A stretch of DNA of 20,914 bases from Candidatus Sordicultor fermentans (GCA_002385475.1 DGDO01000020.1:1-20914), one strand, 5' to 3'; shown: positions 1 through 9,085, counted from the first letter of the stretch. A program made the numbers and translations. The notes: generated from the sequence alone by a model not told the origin.

Positions 1-623
1 CTGTTACCCAGAGGATAAATAATAGCAAAGACGAGGATAATTTTCAAAAGGGTCTCCACCCCTCCCAGCATAAAACCCATAATTCCTGCAACGACGAGCC
101 AGAAGAAAAAATAAAAAGAGGGAATTCGCCCCACAAATTCTTCCCCCAGACCTTTCTTTGTGCGAGGAAAAGGGTGGAAAAAAGCTCCCCACTGGAGAGC
201 TGCCACTCTTCCCAGAAGAGGTGCGAGAAACAAAAAAAGAAGAGGGTCTTTTTCTATTCCCTGCAAAAGAAAAACCTTGGCTCCCACCAGAAATAAGATT
301 CCCAACACTCCAAAAGTACCGTGATGGGAATCTTTAAGAATCTCTTGCTTCCGCTCCTTGCCGGCACCAGAAAAAAGAGCATCGAAAGAATCGGCCAGGC
401 CATCCAGGTGTAAGCCCCGGGTGAGGAAAATCCAGATAAAAGTCACTAAAAAAGCGGAAAGGAGAGAATCCCGGGTTAAAAAATGGAGAAGATAAAAAAG
501 CGAAGCATTTACTGCCCCGATCACTGCGCCCACCGCGGGGAAGAAAAAACTGGCCCGAGAAAGGTCGCCTTCTTTGTATTCTCCAGTATCTGTGGGAAAA
601 ACGGTGAGAAAGCCCCAGGCCAT
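1..623 (-). CDS. cobS: Adenosylcobinamide-GDP ribazoletransferase CobS (partial, 3' end outside window)
   Basis: CobS joins adenosylcobinamide-GDP to alpha-ribazole (or its phosphate), the last step of the cobamide nucleotide loop, and is an integral membrane protein. Reading the minus strand from the ATG at 623 gives MAWGFLTVFPTDTGEY, then hydrophobic segments. The family hallmark block follows: LHLDGLADSFDAL, then ILKDSHHGTFGVLG. These match the conserved Asp-rich metal-binding loop and the KDS-x-x-GTFG motif of CobS. About 207 residues are present, out of a usual 240-260, and the frame is still open at base 1, so only the C-terminus is missing. The start is uncertain. The frame stays open upstream, and a GTG about 50 bases earlier, inside the end of cobU, would add an amphipathic N-terminus. 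The ATG used here lies 35 bases past the cobU stop. It is the third gene of the cobD-cobU-cobS group and is probably translated from the same mRNA. Confidence 0.9.
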   Translation of the reverse strand, partial: MAWGFLTVFPTDTGEYKEGDLSRASFFFPAVGAVIGAVNASLFYLLHFLTRDSLLSAFLVTFIWIFLTRGLHLDGLADSFDALFSGAGKERKQEILKDSHHGTFGVLGILFLVGAKVFLLQGIEKDPLLFLFLAPLLGRVAALQWGAFFHPFPRTKKGLGEEFVGRIPSFYFFFWLVVAGIMGFMLGGVETLLKIILVFAIIYPLGN

Positions 624-658
624 CTTTAACCGTCGTATCGTCTCTTTACCTGCTTTTT

Positions 659-1198
659 TTATTTCAGCCGCCACGGTATCCCTGCCACCACCAAATATGC
701 TTCATCCACCTGGCTGGCTATCCACTGATTAACCCTTCCCTGTAGATCTCGGAACTCTCTTCCGGCGGGGTGTTCTGGCACCACTCCCATCCCCACCTCA
801 TTGCTCACTAAAAGCAGCAAAAAGTGCTCTTTTTTTCTTTTTTCGAATATACGCGATAGCTCCCTACACAGGCGTTCATAAGTTTCTTCTCCATCCTTTT
901 CTTTCCAGAAAATATTGTTCACCAGGAAAGTGACGCAATCCAGCACCACCCCCTGCCCCCTCCAGTCTTTTTCTAAAGCTTCTCCCAGGCCAAAAGGAAC
1001 CTCCTCTACTTTCCACATCGCGGAGCGCTCTCTCTGGTGGCGGAGAATTCGCTCTTCCATCTCCGGATCAGTAGCCACCCCAGTAGCTAAATACAAAGGA
1101 GAAAGGCCACTTTCTTCTACCCACTCAAGGGCCAGGCGGCTTTTTCCGCTCCGTGCTCCTCCTAAAAATAGTACGCTTTTATCCCAGTTCTCTTGCAT
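659..1198 (-). CDS. cobU: Bifunctional adenosylcobinamide kinase / adenosylcobinamide-phosphate guanylyltransferase
   Basis: CobU phosphorylates adenosylcobinamide and then transfers GMP to it, giving the AdoCbi-GDP used by CobS. The 179-residue protein has the usual family length. The P-loop GGARSGKS is at residues 13-20. The His that carries the GMP intermediate is His54, in the segment RHQRERSAMW, which matches the family HxxxR(P)xxW pattern. DCVTFLVNN, VSNEVGMGVVP and GREFRDLQGRVNQ are also typical CobU blocks. Its 5' end overlaps the 3' end of cobD by 20 bases, which suggests translational coupling. The sequence itself cannot show whether the protein uses GTP or ATP for the kinase step. 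The assignment is firm at family level. Confidence 0.95.
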   Translation of the reverse strand: MQENWDKSVLFLGGARSGKSRLALEWVEESGLSPLYLATGVATDPEMEERILRHQRERSAMWKVEEVPFGLGEALEKDWRGQGVVLDCVTFLVNNIFWKEKDGEETYERLCRELSRIFEKRKKEHFLLLLVSNEVGMGVVPEHPAGREFRDLQGRVNQWIASQVDEAYLVVAGIPWRLK

Positions 1199-2213
1199 AA
1201 TCTCTCACCGCCTCTATTAATTGCTGGTTCTCTTCGCGAGTTCGCACTGCTATGCGGAAATAGCTATCATCTAAACCAAAAAAATCGGAAAGGCTCCTCA
1301 CCAATATCCCTCGCTCTTCTAAAAAAGAAGAAAAAAGTTCTTTACCCTGTCTCAATCGAATGGTGTAGAAATTAACTTCCGAGGGAAAAAGTTCCCCGAT
1401 CTCCCCTTTTAAGTTTTCTTCTATAAATCGCTTTTCTCTCCGGAGGTTCTCTTGCGTGGTAGCTCGAAAAGAGGCCAAATCCCCTTGAGCAATGATTTCT
1501 AACACCCGGGCCAAAAGGGAGTTTATGCTCCAGGGCTCCAGATATTCCTCCAGAAAAGAGCAAGAAGAAGGATGGGCAGCAATGAACCCTCCCCGCAAAC
1601 CGGGGAGAGTAAAATATTTGGTAAGAGAGCGAATGATATAAAGACGAGGGTTCTCCCCGAGGCGGGAAACCCAGGAGGTTTTTTCTTCTATAAACTCCTG
1701 AAAGGCTTCATCCACAACAAGTATTGTTCCTTTTTTTAAGCTCATCTCCCACAAATAGTCTAAAAGAAAAGAAGGAGGGCTCACTCCCCAGGGGTTGGTG
1801 GGGTTTCCCCACACCACGATATCTGCTGGGGGAAGAGAGTTAGAAGAAACGGGGAAAAATACCCTCTCTATTTTTTTTCCGGCACGGGAAAAACTTCGGG
1901 CATACTCTGAAAAACAGGGCTCTAAGATGAGAACCGTCTCTCCGGGGAGTTGACGGGCTAAAAGATAAATTCCTGTCGTTGCGCCGTTCGTGGGCAGAAT
2001 AAAAGAAGAAGAAAGATTATAAATCTTGGCCAGCTCTTCTCTATAGAAGGAGCAGTCAAGAGGAGGGTAAACTGTAGCATAATAAAAAAGCTCTCCCCAT
2101 CTCTCTTTTACCTCCCGGGGAGGACCCCAGGGGTTCAAGTTGGCAGAGAAGTCCAAGTAGGTTCTACCGCTTTTTCTCTGCCACTCAATAACTCTTCCTC
2201 CGTGCGTCATCAT
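1179..2213 (-). CDS. cobD: PLP-dependent aminotransferase of the CobC/CobD family (probable L-threonine-O-3-phosphate decarboxylase)
   Basis: This class I/II fold, PLP-dependent enzyme is of the type that makes (R)-1-amino-2-propanol phosphate, the linker of the cobamide nucleotide loop. The N-terminus THGGRVIEW, then LDFSANLNPWGPP, is the signature of the CobC/CobD branch and separates it from HisC. NPTNPWG (about residue 138), DEAFQEF (about 169) and the Schiff-base Lys in SLTKYFTLPGLRGG (about residue 200) are present. Length, about 344 residues, is normal. Decarboxylase activity is inferred from the family and from cobU and cobS immediately downstream. The start codon is ambiguous: TTG 2216, ATG 2213 and ATG 2210 are consecutive and sit directly after the gyrA TGA at 2217-2219. 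I chose the first ATG. The absence of any gap suggests the gene is read through from gyrA. Confidence 0.88.
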   Translation of the reverse strand: MMTHGGRVIEWQRKSGRTYLDFSANLNPWGPPREVKERWGELFYYATVYPPLDCSFYREELAKIYNLSSSFILPTNGATTGIYLLARQLPGETVLILEPCFSEYARSFSRAGKKIERVFFPVSSNSLPPADIVVWGNPTNPWGVSPPSFLLDYLWEMSLKKGTILVVDEAFQEFIEEKTSWVSRLGENPRLYIIRSLTKYFTLPGLRGGFIAAHPSSCSFLEEYLEPWSINSLLARVLEIIAQGDLASFRATTQENLRREKRFIEENLKGEIGELFPSEVNFYTIRLRQGKELFSSFLEERGILVRSLSDFFGLDDSYFRIAVRTREENQQLIEAVRDYARELG

Positions 2214-2216
2214 CAA

Positions 2217-4631
2217 TCAACTCAGAGCAAAAGAAGCAAGACGATCTCCCTCCTCGAGGCGAATTAGTCTCGCTCCCCGGGCAGTGCGCCCCTGCACCGG
2301 GATGTCAGCCACTGAGAGGCGAATTAAAATTCCTTCCTGGGAGGAGAGTAATATTTCATCCTTTTCCTCTGCTAAAGCGATGCCCACCACTTCGCCGATT
2401 TTTTTACCGGTCTGCATGATTCTTACCCCTTTTCCTCCTCGGTGCTGGCGAGGAAGCAAGGCGTGGTCCAGTCTTTTCCCCCATCCTCCACTCGAGACGA
2501 GAACCAGGTGTTTATTTTCTTCCAGGGGAACCGCTCCCACCACCCGATCTCCAGGGCGCAGCCTTATCCCTCTCACCCCTCTTGCTCCTCTACCCATAGA
2601 CCTTACTTCTTCCTCACTGAAAGTTATTCCATAACCCCGGGCGGTGGCTAAAAGCACATGGTCTTTCCCTCCAGAGATGAAAACGGAAGCCAGCTCGTCC
2701 CCTTCTTTTAGTTCTATAGCTTTCAATCCCCGGCGAGTGATGGAGACAAATTCCAGCAAGTCCACCTTTTTTACATTGCCCTGAGCGGTAACAAAGAAAA
2801 GATGCTTTCCCGCCCCGAAGTCGCGCAAAGAAATGAAAGTAAACACCCGCTCTCCTTCTTCCAGGGGAAGAAGATTGACAAGATGAATTCCCCGAGAAGA
2901 GCGAGAAGCATCCGGTAGATGGTAAGAAAGAAGCTGGAAAACTCTTCCGCGACTCGTGAAAAGCAAAAGCCGATGCCAGGTGGTAGAGACCACTATCTGG
3001 CTAACGGCATCCTCTTCTTTGGTTACGATACCGGTAACTCCCTTCCCCCCTCTTCCCTGACGGCGATAAGAATCTAAAGAGGTTCTTTTGATGTATCCGT
3101 CTTGAGTGAGGGTGACAACTATTTCTTCTTCAGGGTACAGCTCCACCTCTTCTATGTCTTCTCCATCTTCTTCTACGATACGGGTTCTCCTCGCATCTCC
3201 GTACTTTTCTTTGATTTCTTCCAGCTCTTCCCTGATAACTGCTTTCAATGCCTCTTCTTTTTCTAAAATTTCTTCCAGTTTCTTTATCTCTATTTTTAAT
3301 TCCTCATATTCGGTAAGGATTTTTTCTCTCTCTAAAGCCACTAGGCGCTGCAAGCGTAGTTCCAGGATGGCCTGGGCCTGTTTTTCACTGAAGCCCATCT
3401 CCTTCTGTAATCTCTCTTTAGCTTCAGAAACGCGGGAAGAAGAGCGGATGAGCTGAATCACCCGGTCAATATCGTCCAGAGCTCTCAAGAACCCCTCCAG
3501 AATGTGAAGCCGGTCTTTCCCCTCTCTCAAATCGTGAGCGCTTCTGCGCAAAATTACCTGACGGCGGTGCTCTAAAAAACAGAGCAAAGCCTCCTTCATT
3601 CCCAGGGTTTCCGGACGTCCATCTACTAAAGCAAGCAGTATCACTCCAAAGCTGACCTCCAGCGCCGTACGCTTGTAAAGGTGGTGAATGACCCGCTGAG
3701 GATAAGCCCCTCTTTTCAGCTCTAAAACTATTCTTATTCCCTCCCGGTCTGATTCGTCTCGAACCTCCGAAATCTCGCTGAGTTTCTTCTCGTCCACCAG
3801 GCGTGCAACGTTCTCCACCAGGTTGGCTTTGTTTACCTGATAAGGCAGCTCTTTAACCACAAGGGCCATCCTGTTACGACCTATCTCCTCTACTTCTATC
3901 TCCCCTCGCAGAATAAGCTTTCCTCTTCCTTCTCTAAAATAATCACGAATCCCCTCTCTTCCCACTATTTTTCCATAGGTGGGAAAATCCGGTCCGGGGA
4001 TGATTTCTAGAAGCTCCTCTACTGAAGCCTGTGGATGATCTAAAAGATAAAGACAGGCGTTTATGAGTTCTGTTAAATTGTGAGGAGGGATATTGGTGGC
4101 CATGCCTACTGCAATACCTGAGGCGCCATTGGCCAGAAGTTGAGGGAGGGCTGCCGGTAAAACCACCGGCTCCCGGAGTGACTCATCAAAATTGGGAGCA
4201 AAATCTACCGTATCTTTTTCTAAGTCCCGGAGCATTTCTGAGGCAATAGGAGACATCCGGACCTCAGTATAGCGCATGGCTGCTGGCGGGTCTCCATCGA
4301 TGGAGCCAAAGTTGCCATGCCCGTCTACTAAAGGATAACGGTAAGTGAAATCCTGCGCCATACGCACTAAAGCATCATAAACCGCCATGTCCCCGTGGGG
4401 GTGATATTTACCCAGCACGTCTCCCACCAGGCGGGCGCTTTTTTTATAAGGCTCGTTATGGCGAAGGTTCATCTCGTGCATAGCATAGAGGATACGCCTC
4501 TGTACCGGTTTTAAGCCATCCCGCACATCGGGGAGAGCTCTACCCACAATGACACTCATGGCATAGCTCAGGTAAGCATCCTTCATTTCCTTGTTTACAT
4601 CTACTGGAACAATTTTTCCTGTTTCTTTCAT
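2217..4631 (-). CDS. gyrA: DNA gyrase subunit A
   Basis: GyrA is the DNA breakage-reunion subunit of the A2B2 gyrase that introduces negative supercoils. The 804-residue product has the winged-helix and tower N-terminal domain with the catalytic Tyr121 in AAMRYTE. A long coiled coil with a helical gate follows. The C-terminal beta-pinwheel carries a GyrA box QGRGGKG at residues 525-531, which marks it as gyrase rather than topo IV. The box differs from the common QRRGG(R/K)G by Gly in place of the first Arg. The quinolone-contact stretch reads HPHGDMAVYD (residues 77-86). The position equal to E. coli Ser83 is Met82, while the Asp equal to Asp87 is kept. ATG 4631 is preceded by AAGGAGAT, 11 bases after the gyrB stop. 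cobD follows directly. Confidence 0.98.
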   Translation of the reverse strand: MKETGKIVPVDVNKEMKDAYLSYAMSVIVGRALPDVRDGLKPVQRRILYAMHEMNLRHNEPYKKSARLVGDVLGKYHPHGDMAVYDALVRMAQDFTYRYPLVDGHGNFGSIDGDPPAAMRYTEVRMSPIASEMLRDLEKDTVDFAPNFDESLREPVVLPAALPQLLANGASGIAVGMATNIPPHNLTELINACLYLLDHPQASVEELLEIIPGPDFPTYGKIVGREGIRDYFREGRGKLILRGEIEVEEIGRNRMALVVKELPYQVNKANLVENVARLVDEKKLSEISEVRDESDREGIRIVLELKRGAYPQRVIHHLYKRTALEVSFGVILLALVDGRPETLGMKEALLCFLEHRRQVILRRSAHDLREGKDRLHILEGFLRALDDIDRVIQLIRSSSRVSEAKERLQKEMGFSEKQAQAILELRLQRLVALEREKILTEYEELKIEIKKLEEILEKEEALKAVIREELEEIKEKYGDARRTRIVEEDGEDIEEVELYPEEEIVVTLTQDGYIKRTSLDSYRRQGRGGKGVTGIVTKEEDAVSQIVVSTTWHRLLLFTSRGRVFQLLSYHLPDASRSSRGIHLVNLLPLEEGERVFTFISLRDFGAGKHLFFVTAQGNVKKVDLLEFVSITRRGLKAIELKEGDELASVFISGGKDHVLLATARGYGITFSEEEVRSMGRGARGVRGIRLRPGDRVVGAVPLEENKHLVLVSSGGWGKRLDHALLPRQHRGGKGVRIMQTGKKIGEVVGIALAEEKDEILLSSQEGILIRLSVADIPVQGRTARGARLIRLEEGDRLASFALS

Positions 4632-4642
4632 AAACTATCTCC

Positions 4643-6559
4643 TTATATGTCCAGGTTTACCACTTCCCGGGCATGTTCCCGGATAAAGTCCCGACGAGGT
4701 TCTACTGCATCTCCCATCAAAACACTAAAAATCTCTTCCGCTTCAATGGCATCCTGTACCGTAACTTGCTTTAAAGTACGAGTTTCTGGGTTCATAGTAG
4801 TAACCCATAGCTGTTCGGGGTTCATTTCTCCCAGACCTTTATAGCGCTGGATGGTATATTTTTTCCCTCGCAAACCTTGCAAGACCTGCTCCAGCTCTTC
4901 GTCATCAAAAGCATAATAGTCGTTTTTCCCCTCTCGCACTCGATAAAGAGGAGGAAGAGCAATATAAATGTTTCCTCCCTCTACCAGAGGTTTCATATAC
5001 CGGTAGAAAAAAGTAAGAAGAAGAGTGCGAATATGGGCTCCGTCTACATCGGCATCGGTCATAATGATAACTTTATGATAACGCAATTTTTCCCGGGAAA
5101 AGTCAAAACCCAGCCCACAACCCAGAGCAGCAGCGATATTCCTGATTTCCTGGTTAGAGAGGATGCGGTGAATGTTGGCTTTTTCTACATTCAGAATTTT
5201 ACCCCGGAGAGGCAAAATGGCCTGAAACCTCCTGTCCCGGGCCTGCTTAGCTGAGCCTCCTGCCGAATCGCCCTCCACGATGAAAATTTCCGATATCTCG
5301 GGGTTTTTCTCTGCACAGTCGGCCAGTTTCCCGGGAAGAGAAATAGAATCCAGGCTATCCTTTTTCCGAGCCAGTTCCCGGGCGCGCTTCGCGGCCAGGC
5401 GAGCTTTTACAGTCTGCATCACTTTTTCCATAATAGGGCGGGCGAGGTCTGGATTTTCCTCAAAAATAGAAGAAAGAGAGGAAAAAGTAACTTCCTCCAC
5501 CAGGCTCCTGGCTTCAGGGTTACCTAATTTGGTTTTAGTCTGCCCTTCAAATTGGGGGTTGGGAATTAAAACATTGACTACTGCACACAGCCCTTCTCGA
5601 ACATCGTTTCCCATGGGGACTTCCTCTTTGTCTTTCAGGATGCCTCGCTTTTCTCCATAGTGGACAATCGCCCGGGTAAGAGCGCTCTTGAATCCGGTAA
5701 CGTGGGCTCCTCCCTCATCGGTGCGAATGTTGTTGGCAAAAGAGAGAATGTTCTCCACATATCCATCGTTGTACTGGATAGCTACCTCCACCTTTATTTC
5801 TTCTTTTTCTCCCGAAAAATAAATGGGCTCAGGATGTAGCACTTCTTTACCCCGATTGAGATGAGAGACTAAAGCAGAAATCCCTCCTTCAAAATGGTAA
5901 ATCTTTTCCTCGGGCTCCTCGGCTTGCGTCTCATCACGGAAAACGATAGTCAGCCCCGGGTTTAGAAAAGCCAGCTCTTTAAGCCGCTGAGATATTATAT
6001 CTCCCCGGAAATGAGTATCAGGGAAAATCAAAGAGTCGGGCTTGAAGTGAATCACCGTTCCGGTGTGGTCGCTGACCCCTGCTTCTCTTATCTCTCCCTG
6101 GGGTTTCCCCCTTTTATATCTCTGCTTCCACACCTTCCCCTCCCGATGAATTTCCACTTCCAACCACTCCGAAAGAGCATTAACTACTGATACTCCCACT
6201 CCATGCAAACCTCCGGAGATCCGATAAGCCGTTCCATCAAATTTTCCACCGGCATGCAGGCGAGTTAAAACCACTTCCACCGCTGATTTACCTACTGCCC
6301 CGTGTGTCTCTACTGGTATACCTCGCCCATCATCTACCACTCTTACGCTACCGTCTTTGAGTAGAGCTACTTCAATTCGGCTACAGAAGCCCATCACTGC
6401 CTCATCAATACTATTATCTACCACCTCAAACACGAGGTGGTGCAACCCCTCTGTTCCTACATTACCAATATACATACTGGGGCGCTTTCTAACCGCCTCT
6501 AATCCTTCCAAAACCTGGATATTATCCGCTCCGTAATCTCGATTGTTTTTCTCTACCAA
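4643..6559 (-). CDS. gyrB: DNA gyrase subunit B
   Basis: GyrB is the ATPase and TOPRIM subunit of gyrase. At the N-terminus are the GHKL ATPase motifs: EVVDNSIDEA, DDGRGIPVE and GGLHGVGVSVVNALS. The transducer follows, then TOPRIM with EGDSAGGSAKQ and the metal site MTDADVDGAH. The end has the conserved IQRYKGLGEMN. The length of 638 residues is that of the short GyrB form, without the extra 170-residue insert of some Gram-negatives. The start is a TTG at 6559. It is supported by GAGGTGAT placed 7-8 bases upstream and by the fit to family N-termini (YGADNIQVLEGLEAVRKRPSMYIG). The gene lies 12 bases after dciA and 11 before gyrA, so it is clearly inside the replication operon. Confidence 0.98.
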   Translation of the reverse strand: MVEKNNRDYGADNIQVLEGLEAVRKRPSMYIGNVGTEGLHHLVFEVVDNSIDEAVMGFCSRIEVALLKDGSVRVVDDGRGIPVETHGAVGKSAVEVVLTRLHAGGKFDGTAYRISGGLHGVGVSVVNALSEWLEVEIHREGKVWKQRYKRGKPQGEIREAGVSDHTGTVIHFKPDSLIFPDTHFRGDIISQRLKELAFLNPGLTIVFRDETQAEEPEEKIYHFEGGISALVSHLNRGKEVLHPEPIYFSGEKEEIKVEVAIQYNDGYVENILSFANNIRTDEGGAHVTGFKSALTRAIVHYGEKRGILKDKEEVPMGNDVREGLCAVVNVLIPNPQFEGQTKTKLGNPEARSLVEEVTFSSLSSIFEENPDLARPIMEKVMQTVKARLAAKRARELARKKDSLDSISLPGKLADCAEKNPEISEIFIVEGDSAGGSAKQARDRRFQAILPLRGKILNVEKANIHRILSNQEIRNIAAALGCGLGFDFSREKLRYHKVIIMTDADVDGAHIRTLLLTFFYRYMKPLVEGGNIYIALPPLYRVREGKNDYYAFDDEELEQVLQGLRGKKYTIQRYKGLGEMNPEQLWVTTMNPETRTLKQVTVQDAIEAEEIFSVLMGDAVEPRRDFIREHAREVVNLDI

Positions 6560-6571
6560 AACTTTATCACC

Positions 6572-6883
6572 TCAATAGCGACATTGAATTTTAATTTTTT
6601 TTACCTCTAAACCTTCCTCCTCACAGCGGAGGAGAATGTCCGGTATACATTTTTTCACTTCTAAAGTCCACAGGGGGTCATTCACTTCAAGATAAAGAAC
6701 TCCCTCCCGCAATTTGGTGGGCTGGCAAAAATCAGCTAAATGGGGAAACCACTCCCCAAAACGAGAAAGCAAAATAAAACTGTGTATTTGAGGAAAGAGC
6801 CCCTCTTTTTTTAAGAAACCCTCCAGCACCTCTCCTAAAGGAGTGGGCTTACCAAAAAAAGACTTAACCTCTTTTTTCTCCAT
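6572..6883 (-). CDS. dciA: DUF721 / DciA-type protein, probable replicative helicase loader
   Basis: This small 103-residue protein has the DUF721 (DciA) fold. After a basic N-terminal stretch, PLGEVLEGFLKKEGL and WFPHLADFCQPTKLREGVLYLEV lead into DPLWTLEVKKCIPDIL, the conserved Trp-containing core of the domain. DciA proteins interact with DnaB helicase and replace DnaC/DnaI as helicase operators in most bacteria. Finding it between recF and gyrB is the classic position for this family. Its presence suggests the organism loads DnaB by the DciA route, but no dnaC or dnaI homologue can be ruled out outside this window. The ATG at 6883 immediately follows the recF stop (TAAATG), so translation is likely coupled. 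The family call is good; the function is inferred from studied members. Confidence 0.82.
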   Translation of the reverse strand: MEKKEVKSFFGKPTPLGEVLEGFLKKEGLFPQIHSFILLSRFGEWFPHLADFCQPTKLREGVLYLEVNDPLWTLEVKKCIPDILLRCEEEGLEVKKIKIQCRY

Positions 6884-7972
6884 TTATTCCCCTTTTTCAA
6901 TCCTTCCCCCCTCTATCCGGAAAAAAGAGAGGGGGCTAGAACCTCTCAACTCTTTTACTTCTTCCTCCTCGGTGGTGGTTAAAAATACCTGGCTCCCGTT
7001 TTTAATTTTCTGCCACAGAAGAGCTCTCCTTTTTTTATCCAGCTCCGAAAAAACATCATCTACTAATATTACCACTTCTTTTCGGTAAAAAGATTCCACC
7101 ATAGAAGTTTCTGCCAGGCGTAAAGAAATAGCCAGCCTCTTTTTCTCTCCCTGCGAGGCAAAATTTCGAGCTTCTCTATCTCTGAGGAGAAGCACTATCT
7201 CGTCCCGGTGAGGGCCAAAAAGAGTCACTCCCCTTTCTTTTTCTTCTTCTCTTACCCTTTTTTTGGCTCTGCGTAGGCCTTCTTCCACTCCTTCTTCCCA
7301 CCGATAACCCAGAGGACGATAGAACACTTGAAGTGAAACATCCTCTCCGGAGAGCTCCTGGTAGAAACTCTGAAAACAAGGAACAAACCGGTGGAGGTAT
7401 CGAATGCGGGTTTCCACCACTTTTGTGCCGCAATTAATTAAATTTTCTCCATATATTTCAACAAACTCCCCGGAAGAGCGCTCCCGGAGAAGAAAATTAC
7501 GACGGGAGAGAAGTTTTTCATATTCTCTGAGCCATTGATTGTAAGAGGGATAAATAAAAGAAATAACCTCGTCCAGAAAATCTCTCCGCTTTTGAGGAGG
7601 ACCTTCCACAATTTCCCGGTCTTGAGGGAAATAGCCCACGAGAGGAAGAGAGGTTCTTCGGGTTTCTCTTTTCCCATCCCTTTTCCACTCTTTCTTTCCC
7701 TCCTTTTTTATCACCACTTCCCGGGTAAAATGGAGATTTTCTTCCCGGATTTGAGCTCTCAGATAAGAAAATTCTTCCCCCCACCTTATCATTTCCTCAT
7801 CTTTTGCCCGGCGAGGAGATGTTCCCCGGGCCAGAAGAAACAAAGCCTCCAGAAAATTGGTTTTGCCTTGAGCATTGTCTCCTGCTAAAACCAGAGTTTT
7901 CTCCGGAAAAGATAGCTCCACTTTTTCCAAATTTCTCCAGTTAATAAACTCCACTTCCTCTAAATACATCAT
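6884..7972 (-). CDS. recF: DNA replication and repair protein RecF
   Basis: RecF is an SMC-like ABC ATPase. With RecO and RecR it loads RecA at single-strand gaps. The Walker A motif GDNAQGKTN is at residues 31-39 and the N-terminus is family-typical (FINWRNLEKVEL). The ABC signature region is ASQGEKKRLAISLRLAE, and Walker B with D-loop is VILVDDVFSELDKKRR near residue 315. Length of 362 residues is usual. The first ATG (7972) shares one base with the dnaN stop (TAATG), with AAGGAG just upstream inside dnaN. A second ATG follows at once. This is a classic dnaN-recF coupled junction. The downstream dciA begins with zero spacing. Confidence 0.97.
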   Translation of the reverse strand: MMYLEEVEFINWRNLEKVELSFPEKTLVLAGDNAQGKTNFLEALFLLARGTSPRRAKDEEMIRWGEEFSYLRAQIREENLHFTREVVIKKEGKKEWKRDGKRETRRTSLPLVGYFPQDREIVEGPPQKRRDFLDEVISFIYPSYNQWLREYEKLLSRRNFLLRERSSGEFVEIYGENLINCGTKVVETRIRYLHRFVPCFQSFYQELSGEDVSLQVFYRPLGYRWEEGVEEGLRRAKKRVREEEKERGVTLFGPHRDEIVLLLRDREARNFASQGEKKRLAISLRLAETSMVESFYRKEVVILVDDVFSELDKKRRALLWQKIKNGSQVFLTTTEEEEVKELRGSSPLSFFRIEGGRIEKGE

Positions 7973-9060
7973 TACTCCTTGATTTCTACCGGCATCAAAA
8001 TATACTGCAGATGCTCATCTTCTCCTCTCAACCTCGTCGGAGCGAGTTCTCCGCTTATTTCTAACATTGCCTTTTCTCCACTGAAAGACCGTAAAGTATC
8101 TAACAGATATCGAGCATTAAAAAATATTTTTATTTCTTCCCCTTCTATCTCTGCTTCTACCTCTTCTTTGGCTATCCCCACCTCTCCAGAAGAGGAAAGC
8201 TCTATTTTCCCTTCTCCAAGCAGGAGTTCTACCACTGGACTCTCAGGAGGAGCAACCAATGACACTCTCTCCAAAGCTTTTCTAAGTTCATCCCCAGGAA
8301 GAGATGTCTGAGTAACAAAGCTCTGGGGAATAACTCTTTTATAATCAGGATATTCTCCTTCAATAAGACGAGAAAAAAGAGAGATATCTTCCCACTGAAA
8401 AAGAATAAATCCTTTTGCAGGAAAAATCCTCGTCTCTCCCTCGGCGAGGCGAATAATTTCCGTGATGGCTCTCAGAGGAAGGATATATTGAGCTACTTCC
8501 CCATTTTGTACTTCTATACTGCATAAACTCAAAACGTGGTCATCACTTGCTACCAGTCTCAACTTCCCTTCTTCCTCAAAATGAAACAACACCCCTGATA
8601 GAGGGAGACTGCTCTCGTCTTTTGAGGCAGTGAAATAAACTTTCATCAACCCCTCTTTGAGTTTCTCTCCAGGAACAGAAAAAGATGTAATTGAAGAAGG
8701 GAGAGGAAAAAGAGGAAAATCATCAGCAGGAAAACCAGATAGTTTATAATAGCTTTTTCCTCCCCTGATTTCAGAGTTACCATCAGGTAAAGAGACAATT
8801 TCTAATTCCGGGCTGCTCAAGCTCTTTACCAGATTATATAACACCTTACCCGGTAAAACCACACTCCCCTCTTCTCTAACTTCCACCGGACAGCGGGAGG
8901 TAATACCCACCTCTAAATCAGTAGCAGTTAGCTTCAAAGAATTATTTTCCACCTCTAAATGTATTCCCGATAAGGCAGGATAAGGCGGACGAGAAGCTAC
9001 TCCCCGATATACTTTACCCAGTACCTTTCTGAATTCTTTACTTTTGGCTACTATATCCAT
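7972..9060 (-). CDS. dnaN: DNA polymerase III sliding clamp (beta subunit)
   Basis: DnaN forms the dimeric ring that holds the replicative polymerase on DNA. The 362-residue protein has the usual three-domain length. Family signatures are ALSGIHLEVENNSLKLTATDLEVG in the first domain, the IEGEYPDYKRVIP segment in the middle domain, and the C-terminal end LQYILMPVEIKE, which corresponds to the usual (Y/H)LxMP(V/I)R(L) tail lining the client-binding pocket. The ATG at 9060 is preceded by GGGGAGAAAG. The mRNA leader contains the left DnaA-trio array and can form a 10-bp hairpin with the right array. It overlaps recF by one base. The 183-base gap to dnaA is the only long spacing in the replication block. 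Confidence 0.97.
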   Translation of the reverse strand: MDIVAKSKEFRKVLGKVYRGVASRPPYPALSGIHLEVENNSLKLTATDLEVGITSRCPVEVREEGSVVLPGKVLYNLVKSLSSPELEIVSLPDGNSEIRGGKSYYKLSGFPADDFPLFPLPSSITSFSVPGEKLKEGLMKVYFTASKDESSLPLSGVLFHFEEEGKLRLVASDDHVLSLCSIEVQNGEVAQYILPLRAITEIIRLAEGETRIFPAKGFILFQWEDISLFSRLIEGEYPDYKRVIPQSFVTQTSLPGDELRKALERVSLVAPPESPVVELLLGEGKIELSSSGEVGIAKEEVEAEIEGEEIKIFFNARYLLDTLRSFSGEKAMLEISGELAPTRLRGEDEHLQYILMPVEIKE

Positions 9061-9085
9061 ATTCTTTCTCCCCAGTTTCTCCTCA

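Noticed and set aside
1179..2260. Cobalamin riboswitch controlling the cob genes
   Set aside because: There is no untranslated space before cobD, and no B12-box-like sequence was seen.
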